A program made the position numbers and the translations under genes. Below the pieces are notes generated by a model. It was given only the letters and a program-made list of their open reading frames with translations, was not told the origin of the DNA and made no database searches. Shown here piece by piece: positions 19,225 to 29,179 of a DNA stretch of 64,000 nucleotides (its first letter is position 1; the number at the start of each line of letters is the position of its first letter). This stretch comes from Mesorhizobium escarrei (lineage in GTDB: Bacteria > Pseudomonadota > Alphaproteobacteria > Rhizobiales > Rhizobiaceae): assembly GCF_935825525.1 (NCBI RefSeq), contig NZ_CAKXZT010000116.1, forward strand, positions 132,354 to 196,353, written 5' to 3'.

Positions 19225-20409
19225 ATGGACATTCACGAATACCAGGCCAAGGAACTGCTCGCCCGTCACGGCGTGCACGTGCCGCGCGGCGGTCTGGCCT
19301 ACAGTCCCGAGCAGGCGACATACCGTGCTAAGGAGATCGGCGGCGGCAAATGGGTGGTCAAGGCGCAGATCCATTCCGGCGCGCGCGGCAAGGCCGGTGG
19401 CATCCGCATCTGCACGTCCGACCAAGAAGTGTCCGATGCCGCCGAGGCGATGCTTGGCAGGAAGCTGGTGACGCATCAGACGGGGCCGCGCGGCAAGCTG
19501 GTGTCGCGGCTCTATGTCGAAGAGGCCGTCGATATTCGCCAGGAAATCTATCTCGCCTTTGTTCTCGACCGTAAAGCCGAGCGGGTGATGATCGTCGCGT
19601 CTGCGTCCGGCGGCATGGAGATCGAAGAGATCGCCGAAAAGCAGCCAGGTTCAATCATTCGCGCGACTGTCGACCCTGGCGCGGGCATGCAGCAGTATCA
19701 GGCGCGCGAGATCGCCTTTGGCCTTGGTCTCGAAAACAACCTGATCGGCAAGGCGACCGAAACGCTGCTTGGTTGCTACCGCGTGTTTCGCGACTACGAC
19801 GCCTCGATGCTCGAGATCAATCCACTAGTCGTAACCCGTGACGGTAATCTGATGGCGCTGGACGCCAAGATGTCGTTCGATGAGAACGCACTGTTTCGTC
19901 GTCCCGAAATCTCCGAACTGCGCGACAAAAGCCAGGAAGACCCGCGCGAGACTTTCGCCAGCGACCGCGGCCTTTCCTATGTCGGGCTGGACGGCAATAT
20001 CGGCTGCATCATCAATGGCGCCGGCCTCGCCATGGCTACGATGGACATGATCAAGATCGCCGGCGGCGAGCCGGCAAACTTCCTCGACATCGGCGGGGGC
20101 GCCTCGCCGGAGCGGGTCGCGAAATCGTTCCGCGCCGTGCTTGGTGACAAGAATGTCGAGACCATCCTCGTCAACATCTTTGCCGGCATCAATCGCTGCG
20201 ACTGGGTCGCCGAGGGCGTTGTCAGGGCAATCCGCGAAGTCGGCGTCAACGTGCCGTTGGTGGTGCGGTTGGCCGGCACCAAGGTCGAGGAAGGGCGCCG
20301 CATCCTGGCCGATTCCGGCGAGGCGGTGATCGTGGCAGATACGCTGGCGGAAGCCGCCGAAAAGGCGGTTGCTGCATGGCGGTCCGCCACGATGAAAAAA
20401 GCAGGCTGA
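19225..20409 (+). CDS. mtkA: Malate-CoA ligase beta subunit (malate thiokinase)
   Basis: This 394-residue subunit has an ATP-grasp fold like SucC, starting with [17 protein letters not shown]. It binds ATP and dicarboxylate and, together with MtkB, makes malyl-CoA from malate, CoA and ATP. Segments typical of the family include [20 protein letters not shown] (nucleotide binding), [12 protein letters not shown] (Mg2+ ligand) and a C-terminal [14 protein letters not shown] followed by a glycine-rich dicarboxylate loop. A very good ribosome site, GGGAGGAAAAG, precedes the ATG. The assignment as malate rather than succinate ligase rests on the adjacent malyl-CoA lyase gene and the size of MtkA (about 390). 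The spacing to mtkB is 11 bases. Confidence 0.86.
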   Translation: MDIHEYQAKELLARHGVHVPRGGLAYSPEQATYRAKEIGGGKWVVKAQIHSGARGKAGGIRICTSDQEVSDAAEAMLGRKLVTHQTGPRGKLVSRLYVEEAVDIRQEIYLAFVLDRKAERVMIVASASGGMEIEEIAEKQPGSIIRATVDPGAGMQQYQAREIAFGLGLENNLIGKATETLLGCYRVFRDYDASMLEINPLVVTRDGNLMALDAKMSFDENALFRRPEISELRDKSQEDPRETFASDRGLSYVGLDGNIGCIINGAGLAMATMDMIKIAGGEPANFLDIGGGASPERVAKSFRAVLGDKNVETILVNIFAGINRCDWVAEGVVRAIREVGVNVPLVVRLAGTKVEEGRRILADSGEAVIVADTLAEAAEKAVAAWRSATMKKAG

Positions 20410-20420
20410 GGGAGGAAAGA

Positions 20421-21320
20421 ATGGCAATCCTGCTTAACCGGGACACCCGCGTAATCGTGCAGGGATTTACCGGCAAAATCGGCAGTTTTCACGCCGAGGA
20501 CATGAAGCGTTACGGCACTAATGTGGTCGGCGGCGTCACACCCGGCAAGGGCGGCCAGACACATCTCGGCCTGCCGGTGTTCAACACCGTCAAGGACGCG
20601 GTGCGCGAGACCGGGGCCGACGCGAGCATCGTCTTCGTGCCGCCGCCTTTCGCTGCGGATTCGATCATGGAAGCGGCAGACGCCGGCATCAGATTCTGCG
20701 TCTGCATCACCGACGGCATCCCGTCGCAGGACATGATGCGGGTGAAGCGCTACATGCGCCGCTACCGCTACGAAGACCGGCTGCAGCTGATCGGACCCAA
20801 TTGCGCCGGCATCATCACGCCCGGCCAGGCTTTAATGGGCATCATGCCGGGGTCGATCTACCTGCCCGGGCGTGTCGGCATTGTCGGGCGCTCCGGAACC
20901 CTTGGCTACGAGGCGGCGTCGCAGATGAAGGCGATGGGCATCGGGGTCTCTACCAGCGTCGGCATTGGCGGCGATCCGATCAACGGCTCGTCCTTCCGCG
21001 ACATCCTCGAACTGTTCGAAAACGATGACGGTGCGGACGCCGTGGTGATGATCGGCGAAATCGGCGGTTCGCAGGAAGCAGAAGCCGCACTCTGGGCGCG
21101 CGACAACATGAAGAAGCCGCTGATCGCCTACATCGCCGGCCTTTCCGCGCCAAAGGGCCGCCGCATGGGCCATGCCGGCGCAATCATCTCCGCCTTCGGC
21201 GAGTCTGCTCAAGAGAAGGTCGAGATCCTGAAGGAAGCCGGCGTCATCATCGTGCCGACGCCGGCTTCGTTCGGCGAGGTCGTAGCCGGCGTGATGGCCG
21301 ATCGGACGAAGGCCGCATAG
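20421..21320 (+). CDS. mtkB: Malate-CoA ligase alpha subunit (malate thiokinase)
   Basis: This 299-residue CoA-binding subunit of the ligase carries the phosphorylated active-site histidine at residue 251 in [11 protein letters not shown]. The N-terminal CoA-binding fold ([19 protein letters not shown]) and [20 protein letters not shown] match SucD/MtkB proteins. GGGAGGAAAGA lies directly before the ATG; an earlier in-frame start would overlap mtkA and lacks a site. It completes the mcl-mtkA-mtkB operon, which converts malate to acetyl-CoA plus glyoxylate at the cost of ATP. No further serine-cycle gene is present in the window, so the operon probably serves another carbon source here. Confidence 0.88.
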   Translation: MAILLNRDTRVIVQGFTGKIGSFHAEDMKRYGTNVVGGVTPGKGGQTHLGLPVFNTVKDAVRETGADASIVFVPPPFAADSIMEAADAGIRFCVCITDGIPSQDMMRVKRYMRRYRYEDRLQLIGPNCAGIITPGQALMGIMPGSIYLPGRVGIVGRSGTLGYEAASQMKAMGIGVSTSVGIGGDPINGSSFRDILELFENDDGADAVVMIGEIGGSQEAEAALWARDNMKKPLIAYIAGLSAPKGRRMGHAGAIISAFGESAQEKVEILKEAGVIIVPTPASFGEVVAGVMADRTKAA

Positions 21321-22091
21321 AGATATGAGGCTCAATTGAGGACCGGTAAAAAGAACCGCTCGGTCGCCATGGTGTGTCAAGACGGTGGTGCTTGCCAATC
21401 ATCGTCAGCTTCGGCGTCGGATACAGTCAAATTGATGTCGCGGCGGCCGCAACTTGCGGCGAGCCAAGTTATTGGGGCGCCATCAGATTGAAAACGAGTA
21501 TAAGAAACAGCCGCTTATAGTTGTGGGTCAGCTCGTGGTGCAGCTGTCCGTCGTCCCGAGCGAGCTGTGGCATTGCGGATGGCGTATTAGTTCGCTCTTG
21601 CGCGGCTTAAAATCGGCGGATCCTGTCCGCCGGTTTGAAGGTGGTCATCTTCAACTAAGTCAAGACGCCATTCATCACGCTAGCCAGGTTGGATACTCGT
21701 GTCGCCGTGGCCGTTCGAGTATGGCTCATTTGGTACGTGATGGTCTCAGCAGTTTGACCGTGCTGCCGCATTCTTGAGACGCGCCCCGGTGTCGGGAGCG
21801 ACGGCGAAGTTCTCCCGTGGATCGATACTGGTCAGCACTAGTCCTCTGCTGTCCGGCCGTTTGGAGCCAATAAGGAGCCTCTGTGACCACCGGACACGGC
21901 GCTGAGGTCTCTCAGAACAGAACTGAAGCTGCGCTCCAAGCTGTAAAAACGCAGGTTTTCTGCGGCCGGCCGGCCAGGTCCGCGCGAAGCAGTCCTCTGA
22001 AGCATGCTAGGTTCTTGTCGACCAGTACGGATGGGCATGGAAAGATTGCTTGGTCCGGTCAGCCAACCTAGGTTCAGAGGACGACTTCGAA
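21321..22091. other. 770 bases without a gene between mtkB and the second doeA-like gene
   Basis: No family could be recognised in the short frames. A ten-base palindrome CTCAATTGAG follows the mtkB stop closely but has no T run, so I do not call a terminator. The region next to 22091 should hold the promoter of the downstream hydrolase; AGAGGA at about 22077 is its likely ribosome site. Confidence 0.4.
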
Positions 22092-23273
22092 ATGGACTAT
22101 GAGAAACCCTTCCTGCCTGCGGAGTATCGACGCCGTGTCCATGACGTCAAAACACGGATGGAGGAATCAGGACTTGACCTGCTAATCTGCCAAGATCCCG
22201 CAAATATGTGCTGGCTGACCGGTTATGACGCCTGGTCCTTCTACACGCCTCAAGTGGTTCTATTGCACCTGAAATCGGACACGCCGATTTGGATAGGGCG
22301 GCTGGTTGACGTAAATGGCGCTCGTGCTACGACGGACTTGCCTGCTGAGAACATTATCAATTTTTCCGACGACCGACTCCATCATGTGGAGCTGCATCCC
22401 TACGACGAGGTCAGCGAAATCATAAAATCCCGCGGCTGGGGATCAGATCGCATAGGGGTTGAGCTTGATGCGCATTTCTATACAGCGCGCGCGCACCAGC
22501 ACCTTCTCAACGGCCTTCCAAATGCAAAGTTCTCTGACAGCCGAGGCCTCGTTAATTGGGCCAGACTCGTCAAATCCGACGCCGAACTCGTCTACATGAG
22601 GGAAGCGGGTCGGATTGTCAGCCACACCATGCGCCAGGCGATAGATAATCTGAAGCCGGGAGTTCCTGAATACGAAATCGTCGCTCAGATTTATGCCGCT
22701 CAGACAAGAGGTGTTGACGGGAAATACGGTGATTATACCAGTCTCTGTCCATTGATACAGGTTGACGAGAAGACGAACGCGCCGCACCTCACATGGTCGG
22801 ACAAGCCCTTGCCCAAGTCGGGGTTGGTTCTCCTGGAAATTGGGGCGGCTAGGCGCCATTATCATGCGCCTCTGACGCGGACGGTCTACATGGGAAAACC
22901 ACCCAAGGAGGCCCAGCACCTCGCCAATGCTATCATCGAAGGTGGCGACGCTGTCCTCGAAATGGCGAAACCGGGTGTGGTCGTCGACGAACTGAATACT
23001 GTGTGGCTGGGCGTCTTGAACCGCCACGGATACGTCAAAAAGGGCCGTTCCGGCTACTCAATCGGCATGAACTTCCCGCCGGACTGGGGTGAGCGCACGG
23101 TGAGCATTCGTTCAGGCGAAAAGACGGTGCTCCAGGCGGGCATGTGCTTCCATTTCCAATCAGGGGTGAGGCCTCCTGCCTTCGGAGCTGCAATATCGGA
23201 GTCGTTTGTCGTTACCGAAAAGGGTGGCGAGCGACTAGCCGATGTCGCTCGCCAGCTAATAGTCGTGGACTAG
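22092..23273 (+). CDS. Second M24/creatinase-family hydrolase, DoeA-like
   Basis: This 393-residue protein starts at an ATG preceded by AGAGGA. It shares the DoeA hallmarks LTGYDAWSFYTPQVV, SGYSIGMNFPPDWGERT and a C-terminal SESFVVTEKGG, so it is a paralogue of the gene at 12076-13254, clearly divergent and lower in GC. The prolidase metal aspartates are absent in LEIGAARRHYHAPLTRT, which matches the pattern of ectoine hydrolases and creatinase. It stands alone on the plus strand 1.1 kb before a sarcosine/dimethylglycine dehydrogenase-type gene. Ectoine or hydroxyectoine hydrolysis is the likely role. A creatinase-like reaction giving sarcosine for the neighbouring flavoprotein is a tempting alternative that sequence alone cannot settle. 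Confidence 0.72.
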   Translation: MDYEKPFLPAEYRRRVHDVKTRMEESGLDLLICQDPANMCWLTGYDAWSFYTPQVVLLHLKSDTPIWIGRLVDVNGARATTDLPAENIINFSDDRLHHVELHPYDEVSEIIKSRGWGSDRIGVELDAHFYTARAHQHLLNGLPNAKFSDSRGLVNWARLVKSDAELVYMREAGRIVSHTMRQAIDNLKPGVPEYEIVAQIYAAQTRGVDGKYGDYTSLCPLIQVDEKTNAPHLTWSDKPLPKSGLVLLEIGAARRHYHAPLTRTVYMGKPPKEAQHLANAIIEGGDAVLEMAKPGVVVDELNTVWLGVLNRHGYVKKGRSGYSIGMNFPPDWGERTVSIRSGEKTVLQAGMCFHFQSGVRPPAFGAAISESFVVTEKGGERLADVARQLIVVD

Positions 23274-24378
23274 CTGAAGAAGCTTCTAACATTTGTCTAT
23301 TCCGCCGGATTGGGAAGGTGCACCGAAGTGCTTCGTTTCCCAATCCACCTGCCGTCTCACCCATGGTTCAGAGCAGCTGAGTTTGGAGTGGGCAGCCCCG
23401 AGCAGCCGGGAGACGCGAGCCTAGATGGCGCAGTGTCTTCGCTGGTCGGTGGGTGCGGGCAGAATCATCGAAGTGCGACAGCTAGCGCGGAGTGCCGGCC
23501 GCGCTATTTGTCGCCGGTGGGCCCACTTGCGAGCGCTGCAGGACCGCGGGGCGCACGATGATTTTCCCCTTGCTCAGCCCGTTTGGCTTAAACGTACAAA
23601 CCCGTGCATTTGTGGTGGAGACAGTCGTCTCGCTCAGACAGGCGGACTGTCGATACTTCGTCCGCAAAGCGGCTTCGTGTCTCCTTGACGAAGCTCCCGC
23701 CTTGAAGACGAGCGCGTTGAGTGTTGGTGTCGTCGGTCACGCGCGGCCTGCTCGACCGCTTATTTCCTCGGCTGCTCCATTTCCTTGGTGCCGCCGGCCA
23801 AGGTGACCAGCGCGATTTAAATGGCCTTTTGCGCACGAGGCCTTCATCTCTAATGTTCACCCAGATCGCGGACCGTACGGTTCAGTTATTGCGCCACCTG
23901 CAAGACCGCTTCGCCAACTACCCACATGATCCGGCGACTCATAGACGCGGTAGAGACATTGAGTGCCCCAGATCTTCCGGAGACTCATGCGCATGCTCGA
24001 GGCATGTTCTTATCGAAATCCGCCAAGCGGCCAAGGATTGCCAACCGTCCGGTCCAGAGCCGCCATCAGAGAGCGGTGCAGGTTACGACTAGCCTGGGAC
24101 GCGCGGTGCAAATATTCGAAATCGCACAAATTTGGGTCGTTGCGCCGCGCTACCTCGCGCGCGCAACAATTCAGCGCTGAAGTTCAACAATACGCAGAAT
24201 GACACCGCTTTCAGCCCCAATTAGCACAATCTCCGCGAGCGTCGCCCCCTAGTCTGTTGGAAAATGACTGACTCTGGAAGTGGACGGAAATGCGCTGAAA
24301 CGCTGCAGCAGAAGCTCAAGCTGGCTGGATTGTCGCACACTTTGCCGCTGCCTTCTCCGAAACCGAACAAGGATACAT
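23274..24378. other. 1.1 kb with no recognisable gene
   Basis: Frames on both strands are short and contradictory; some (near 23480-23670 minus and 23720-24090) could be very old insertion-sequence or regulator debris, but I cannot name a family. The last 20 bases hold AAGGA, the ribosome site of the flavoprotein gene. Confidence 0.3.
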
Positions 24379-26853
24379 ATGATCACCAACCCGCCCTTCC
24401 GTCCTCGTGAAGTACCGACTCGGCACCACGAGATTCTGATAGTTGGTGGAGGCATCGCGGGAGCGAGTGTTGCCTTTCACCTTGCAAAGAACGGTAAGAA
24501 GGACATCGCGCTCTTAGAGCGCAACAGCCTTACGTCCGGCACAACTTGGCATGCTGCGGGTTTGATTATGCAGACGCGTGGTTCTCACGCGCTAACGGAG
24601 ATCGCAAAGTATAATGCAGAACTCTACTCCGCTCTGGAGGCCGAGACCGGACAAGCTACCGGATTCAAGCGAAATGGCACGCTTGGGGTCGCCAGAACCA
24701 AAGAGCGTCTACACGAAACTGCTCGCAATGCCTCAATCGCCAAAAGTTTTGGCCTTGAGGCCAATATGATCTCGCCGAGCGAGGCGAAAAAACTCTATCC
24801 AGCCCTCAACTCGTCAATCATCGAAGGCGCAGTCTTCATCCCTGGAGACGGTCAAACCAATCCTGTCGACACATGCATGGCGTTAGCTCTTGGCGCCAAG
24901 AAGAACGGCGTAAAAATCATTGAGAACGCCGAAGTGACCGACCTCTGGCGAACAGCAGACGGGAACTACCAAGTTCGGATTAACCATGGAGTTGTTGAGG
25001 CTGAAGTTCTGGTACTTGCGTGTGGGCTTTGGACCGGAGAACTTGCGTCCAAGTTAGGTGCACGAATTCCGATATACGCGGCAGAGCACTTTTATGTAGT
25101 GACCGAAGCAATGGATTTTGTGACGCCAACCTTGCCTGTGCTACGCGACACCGACGGGCATGTGTATCTGAAAGAAGATACAGGAAAGCTCCTGGTGGGT
25201 GCCTTCGAGCCTTGGGGAAAACCTTTGCCGATGGGGAAATTTCCGAAGGAAACCGCGTACATCGAGCTTGCTGAAGACTGGGATCACTTTGAACTACCGA
25301 TGACCAAGGCGATAGAGATTGTTCCTGAACTTGCGAACTGCGGCATTGCCAAGTTTTTCAATGGTCCTGAAAGTTTCACCCCTGACCTTCTGTTCATGAT
25401 CGGTGAAGTTCCTGGATTGAAAAATCTTTTCGTTTCGACCGGTTATAATTCAGAGGGCATTGAGTACGGCGCGGGAGCAGGGCGAGCTCTGGCAGAGTGG
25501 ATCGTTGCCGGCGAGCCTCAGATGGATATTAGCTTCGTCGATGTCGCCCGATTTCATCCCTTTCAGATCAATAAACGATATTTGCACGATCGGACAGCCG
25601 AAGTGCTGGGCCTCCATTATAAGATGCACTGGCCAGCTTACCAGCCTGAGACATCCCGAGGTGTCCGCAAAAGCGCTCTTCACGACCGGTGGGCGAGGCT
25701 TGGAGCTAGCTTTGGCGAAGGGATGGGATGGGAGCGTCCCATGTGGTTCGCGGGGGAGGGGGAGTCGACTAAAAACATCTACTCCTACGACGAGCCGAGC
25801 TGGTTCAAGTATACCAGTCAGGAGTGCACGGCTGCCCGTAACAATGCTATCTTGTTGGACCAAAGCTCTTTCGGAAAACACTTGGTTCAGGGTCGCGATG
25901 CCTGCCGCTTCCTTCAGTGGCTTTGTGCCGGCAACGTGGATGTACCGGTCGGAAAGTTGGTGTATACCCATATGCTCAATGAAAAGGGCGGGATAGAGAC
26001 AGATATCACTGTAAACCGCTTGTCGCAGACGGAGTTCCTAATTATTTCGTCGGCGACCGTACATCCCCGGGATAAAGCCTGGATCACAAAACACATTACT
26101 GACGAATGGAATGTGACGATCACTGACCTCACGTCGGGGTACGCGGTCCTTTCGTTGCAAGGCCCGCGATCGCGTGAAATCCTCTCCCAAGTAACTGACA
26201 CAGATCTGGCGAACTCGGCGTTCCCGTTCGCCACGAGTCAGGAAATCAATATCGGATATGCTCGCGTAATAGCCAATAGACTAACTTATGTCGGAGAGCT
26301 TGGTTGGGAACTTCATATTCCAACCGAGATGGCACAGCACGTGTTTGACGTTGTTTGGGAGGCCGGCCAAGCGTATGGCCTCAAACCTGCAGGGTACCAC
26401 GCGCTTGAACATCTGCGGTCTGAGCGCGCATACCGAGAATATCAGCTCGATCTTACACCAGTTGACACGTTGCTTGAGGCTGGTTTGGGATTTACAGTTG
26501 ACTGGAATAAAGAAGGCGGATTCATAGGAAAAGATGCGTTGAGTGTTCAGAAAAATGCCGGCCCGCTAAAGAAACGACTGGTATCATTCAAGCTTCGCGA
26601 TCCGAAGCCTGCTCTCTTTCATGAGGAGCTTATCCGCTGCGAGGGGAGGATTGTCGGATATATTTCATCTGGCGTGAAGAGCTTTACAATCGGAACCTCA
26701 ATCGGAATGGGATATGTCAACCATCCCGCCGGTGTCACAAAGGACTTGATCGAAAACAGTCGGTGGGAAATCGAGATCGCCGGCAAGCTCTACGAATCGG
26801 ACGCGTCGCTCCGGGCGTTTTTCGATCCAAATGGGGATCGGGCTAAGCAATAG
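24379..26853 (+). CDS. Dimethylglycine/sarcosine dehydrogenase-type flavoprotein (DAO + GcvT domains)
   Basis: This 824-residue two-part enzyme probably demethylates an N-methylated glycine and passes the one-carbon unit to tetrahydrofolate. The N-terminal DAO domain has GGGIAG at residues 23-28 and LTSGTTWHAAGL around 51-62, the segment in which His (here H58) carries covalent FAD in dimethylglycine and sarcosine dehydrogenases. A middle FAO domain follows, and from about 440 on there is a GcvT-like folate domain (LLDQSSFGKHLVQGRDA, later LTYVGELGWELHIPTEMA and FIGKDALS). AAGGA precedes the ATG at 24379. The gene is lower in GC than mcl-mtkAB. The substrate could be sarcosine, dimethylglycine or a related methylamine. 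Confidence 0.8.
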   Translation: MITNPPFRPREVPTRHHEILIVGGGIAGASVAFHLAKNGKKDIALLERNSLTSGTTWHAAGLIMQTRGSHALTEIAKYNAELYSALEAETGQATGFKRNGTLGVARTKERLHETARNASIAKSFGLEANMISPSEAKKLYPALNSSIIEGAVFIPGDGQTNPVDTCMALALGAKKNGVKIIENAEVTDLWRTADGNYQVRINHGVVEAEVLVLACGLWTGELASKLGARIPIYAAEHFYVVTEAMDFVTPTLPVLRDTDGHVYLKEDTGKLLVGAFEPWGKPLPMGKFPKETAYIELAEDWDHFELPMTKAIEIVPELANCGIAKFFNGPESFTPDLLFMIGEVPGLKNLFVSTGYNSEGIEYGAGAGRALAEWIVAGEPQMDISFVDVARFHPFQINKRYLHDRTAEVLGLHYKMHWPAYQPETSRGVRKSALHDRWARLGASFGEGMGWERPMWFAGEGESTKNIYSYDEPSWFKYTSQECTAARNNAILLDQSSFGKHLVQGRDACRFLQWLCAGNVDVPVGKLVYTHMLNEKGGIETDITVNRLSQTEFLIISSATVHPRDKAWITKHITDEWNVTITDLTSGYAVLSLQGPRSREILSQVTDTDLANSAFPFATSQEINIGYARVIANRLTYVGELGWELHIPTEMAQHVFDVVWEAGQAYGLKPAGYHALEHLRSERAYREYQLDLTPVDTLLEAGLGFTVDWNKEGGFIGKDALSVQKNAGPLKKRLVSFKLRDPKPALFHEELIRCEGRIVGYISSGVKSFTIGTSIGMGYVNHPAGVTKDLIENSRWEIEIAGKLYESDASLRAFFDPNGDRAKQ

Positions 26854-27151
26854 TCGTGCGCCACTGTGGAGGCGGGGAACCGACGGGGTAAGGCCCAACG
26901 ACGTTACGCCAAGGGGAATGGCCGAGCAACGAGGACTTCGGACTCGTTCGTATTGCCATAGCCCCATCCCAGGCGGATCCGCTCCGCAACTACTTTCGAA
27001 GCCAGGCAGGCTACGCTCCTTGTCGCTTACTGGACCGTTTAGTCGCGCTGGCGGCCCTTATCACGAGGCTTGGACCAACTCCGGGTTGAAGCTTCCAACT
27101 GACATGCACGTCCGGCCAACTGCGCCAGCGAAAATGACTGAGGTAATCATC
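26854..27151. other. Intergenic region before aspA
   Basis: About 300 bases lie between the flavoprotein stop and the aspA start. A frame is open through it into aspA, but its translation does not resemble fumarase/aspartase N-termini, and a good GAGGT site exists only directly before 27152. I saw no hairpin with a T run. Confidence 0.4.
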
Positions 27152-28594
27152 ATGACGAACGCTCCACAAACCGAGCGCATCGAGAAAGATCCGCTTGGTC
27201 CTGTAAGCATCCCGGTCCATGCCTATTACGGCCCGCAGACCGCCCGCGGCATCGCCAACTTCCCGATTTCGGGTATCCGTATCAGCCATTTTCCGAACTT
27301 CATCAAGGCGCTTGCCTACGTGAAAACGGCAGCGGCCCGCGCCAACGCCGCGCTCGGCGATCTCAACAAACAAAAGGCCGATATCATATGCCAAGTCTGC
27401 GAAGAAATCGCTGCGGGCAGGCATCTTGGCGAATTTCCACTCGACGTGTTTCAGGGCGGCGCCGGCACCTCGACCAACATGAACATCAACGAGGTCATCG
27501 CCAACCGCGGCCTGGAGATCATGGGGCTGCCACGCGGCCGGTACGACGCGCTGCATCCAAACAACGACGTCAACTTCGCTCAATCCACAAACGATGTTTA
27601 TCCGACGGCGATCCGCCTTGCGATCCTTCTTTCGCGGGGGGCGCTGCAGCGAGCTTTGGAGCAGCTCGCGGGCGAGTTGGAGGCCAAGGCGGAAAACTTT
27701 TCGGACGTGATCAAGCTTGGCCGAACGCAGTTGCAGGACGCTGTTCCGATGACCCTGGGCCAGGAGTTTCAGGCTTTCGCGACGACTCTACGCGAAGACG
27801 TGGCCCGTCTCGGTGAGATTGCCGCCTTTTTCCATGAAATCAACCTCGGTGGCACGGCGATTGGCACGGGCATCAATACGAACCCCGACTATCAGGCGGC
27901 AGCTGTCGCGGAGTTGCGCGCAGTATCCGGCCTGCCCGTCGTCTCGGCCGGTAATCTGATCGAAGCCTGCTGGGATACCGGCGCCTTCGTGCTCTTCTCG
28001 GGAATGCTGAAGCGGACGGCCACCAAACTCTCGAAGATATGCAACGATCTGCGGCTGCTTTCCAGCGGCCCTCGTGGCGGCCTGAACGAAATCAATTTGC
28101 CGGCGCTTCAGCCCGGCTCCTCGATCATGCCCGGAAAGGTCAACCCTGTAGTACCGGAGGTGGTCAATCAGGTCGCCTTCCAGATCATCGGTTACGATCT
28201 CACGATCACTCTTGCCTCCGAAGCGGGGCAGCTGCAGTTGAACGTGATGGAGCCCGTCATCGCCTACAACATACTGCACTCGCTTGAGCTTCTGACCAAT
28301 GCCATCGATGTGCTGCGCATGAAGTGCGTCGTGGGCATTACTGCCAATGTAGAGACATGCCGCAAACATCTCGAAGCCAGTACCGCGGTGGCAACAGCAC
28401 TGACGCCCGCAATCGGGTACGAACGGGCGGCGGAGCTTGCCAAGCAAGTCTTGTCCTCCGGCAAAACGATCCGCGAAGTCCTGGCCGAGCAGCCGGACCT
28501 TTCGGAGGACCTAATCGCGCAAACCGCCGATCCGCACCTTTTGACCCGCCCAACGCGATCACGGCTGGCTTTACAACCGCGGGCCGAAAATTGA
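27152..28594 (+). CDS. aspA: Aspartate ammonia-lyase
   Basis: This 480-residue enzyme of the fumarase/aspartase superfamily converts aspartate to fumarate and ammonia in the cytoplasm as a homotetramer. The signature GSSIMPGKVNP is at 322-332 and continues VVPEVVNQVAFQ, the AspA form (fumarases read differently here). Other conserved parts are TSTNMNINEVIANRG near 106 and NDVNFAQSTNDVYPTA near 138. GAGGT seven bases before the ATG at 27152 decides the start; a longer open frame upstream is not conserved. Aspartate is the end product of the proposed ectoine route, so this gene would feed it into the TCA cycle, and fumarate-derived malate is the substrate of MtkAB. Confidence 0.88.
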   Translation: MTNAPQTERIEKDPLGPVSIPVHAYYGPQTARGIANFPISGIRISHFPNFIKALAYVKTAAARANAALGDLNKQKADIICQVCEEIAAGRHLGEFPLDVFQGGAGTSTNMNINEVIANRGLEIMGLPRGRYDALHPNNDVNFAQSTNDVYPTAIRLAILLSRGALQRALEQLAGELEAKAENFSDVIKLGRTQLQDAVPMTLGQEFQAFATTLREDVARLGEIAAFFHEINLGGTAIGTGINTNPDYQAAAVAELRAVSGLPVVSAGNLIEACWDTGAFVLFSGMLKRTATKLSKICNDLRLLSSGPRGGLNEINLPALQPGSSIMPGKVNPVVPEVVNQVAFQIIGYDLTITLASEAGQLQLNVMEPVIAYNILHSLELLTNAIDVLRMKCVVGITANVETCRKHLEASTAVATALTPAIGYERAAELAKQVLSSGKTIREVLAEQPDLSEDLIAQTADPHLLTRPTRSRLALQPRAEN

Positions 28595-29179
28595 TCGACT
28601 CATCTGCGCTGCGGCGCTGTTGGTCCGCTCGGTGACCGAGGTATTCTGTCGGCGAGCCGTGTTCAGTATCCACGGACCAGGGGTCGCTTAGAGGTAATCC
28701 GGGTCTCCCTAGGGTAGGGGCAAAGGTGGATCGAAGGACGATCCAACATGTAGGCCCGCAGATGGTTTCCGGCCGAGTTCGAGGTTGCGGCCAGCTGAGG
28801 AAGCTGGCCACCCGCCAGAAGAGCGGGCCGGCCGTGAAGCGGCAGGATCAACTTTGCAAGAGTAGGCGATGCTCAGATGCTCGGTCGCGACATGATCGAC
28901 ATTGGGCATGATTGCGCCAAGCTTCGAGCGCTAAATGTTTGCTCGCTAGGTAGGTGTTGGCGGCGTCGCATCCGGAAAGCCGAGTAATGTCTGGCATTGT
29001 CCAAGTTCTAACACCACGTTCGGGTTCATCGTCGAGCAGCTTAGGAGAGCAGCAACGCGGCATGCCCGAAAGGGGAGGGACCGCATCCCGGGTTCCACAC
29101 GAGGCACCCGCGCCACTTGGACTGAAACGACAGCGCGGCGCAAACACTTCGCGGGACCACTTCAGTGGCCAGTCATCGC
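28595..29179. other. Degenerate region downstream of aspA
   Basis: No intact gene is present. Minus-strand frames up to the IS66 remnant may be a continuation of that remnant (for example a stretch beginning PKLLDDEP near 29045 could be the altered catalytic region), but divergence is too great to be sure. Confidence 0.3.

Noticed and set aside
21325..21345. CTCAATTGAG palindrome behind mtkB as terminator
   Set aside because: Five-base arms, AT-rich and without a T tract; not convincing.
22092..23273. Xaa-Pro aminopeptidase as the identity of the second M24 gene
   Set aside because: The metal-binding Asp residues of prolidases and aminopeptidases are absent, and the characteristic DoeA segments are present.
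27152..28594. Fumarate hydratase (FumC) as the identity of the aspA gene
   Set aside because: The signature region reads IMPGKVNPVVPEVVNQVAF, the aspartase form, whereas fumarases differ after KVNP.
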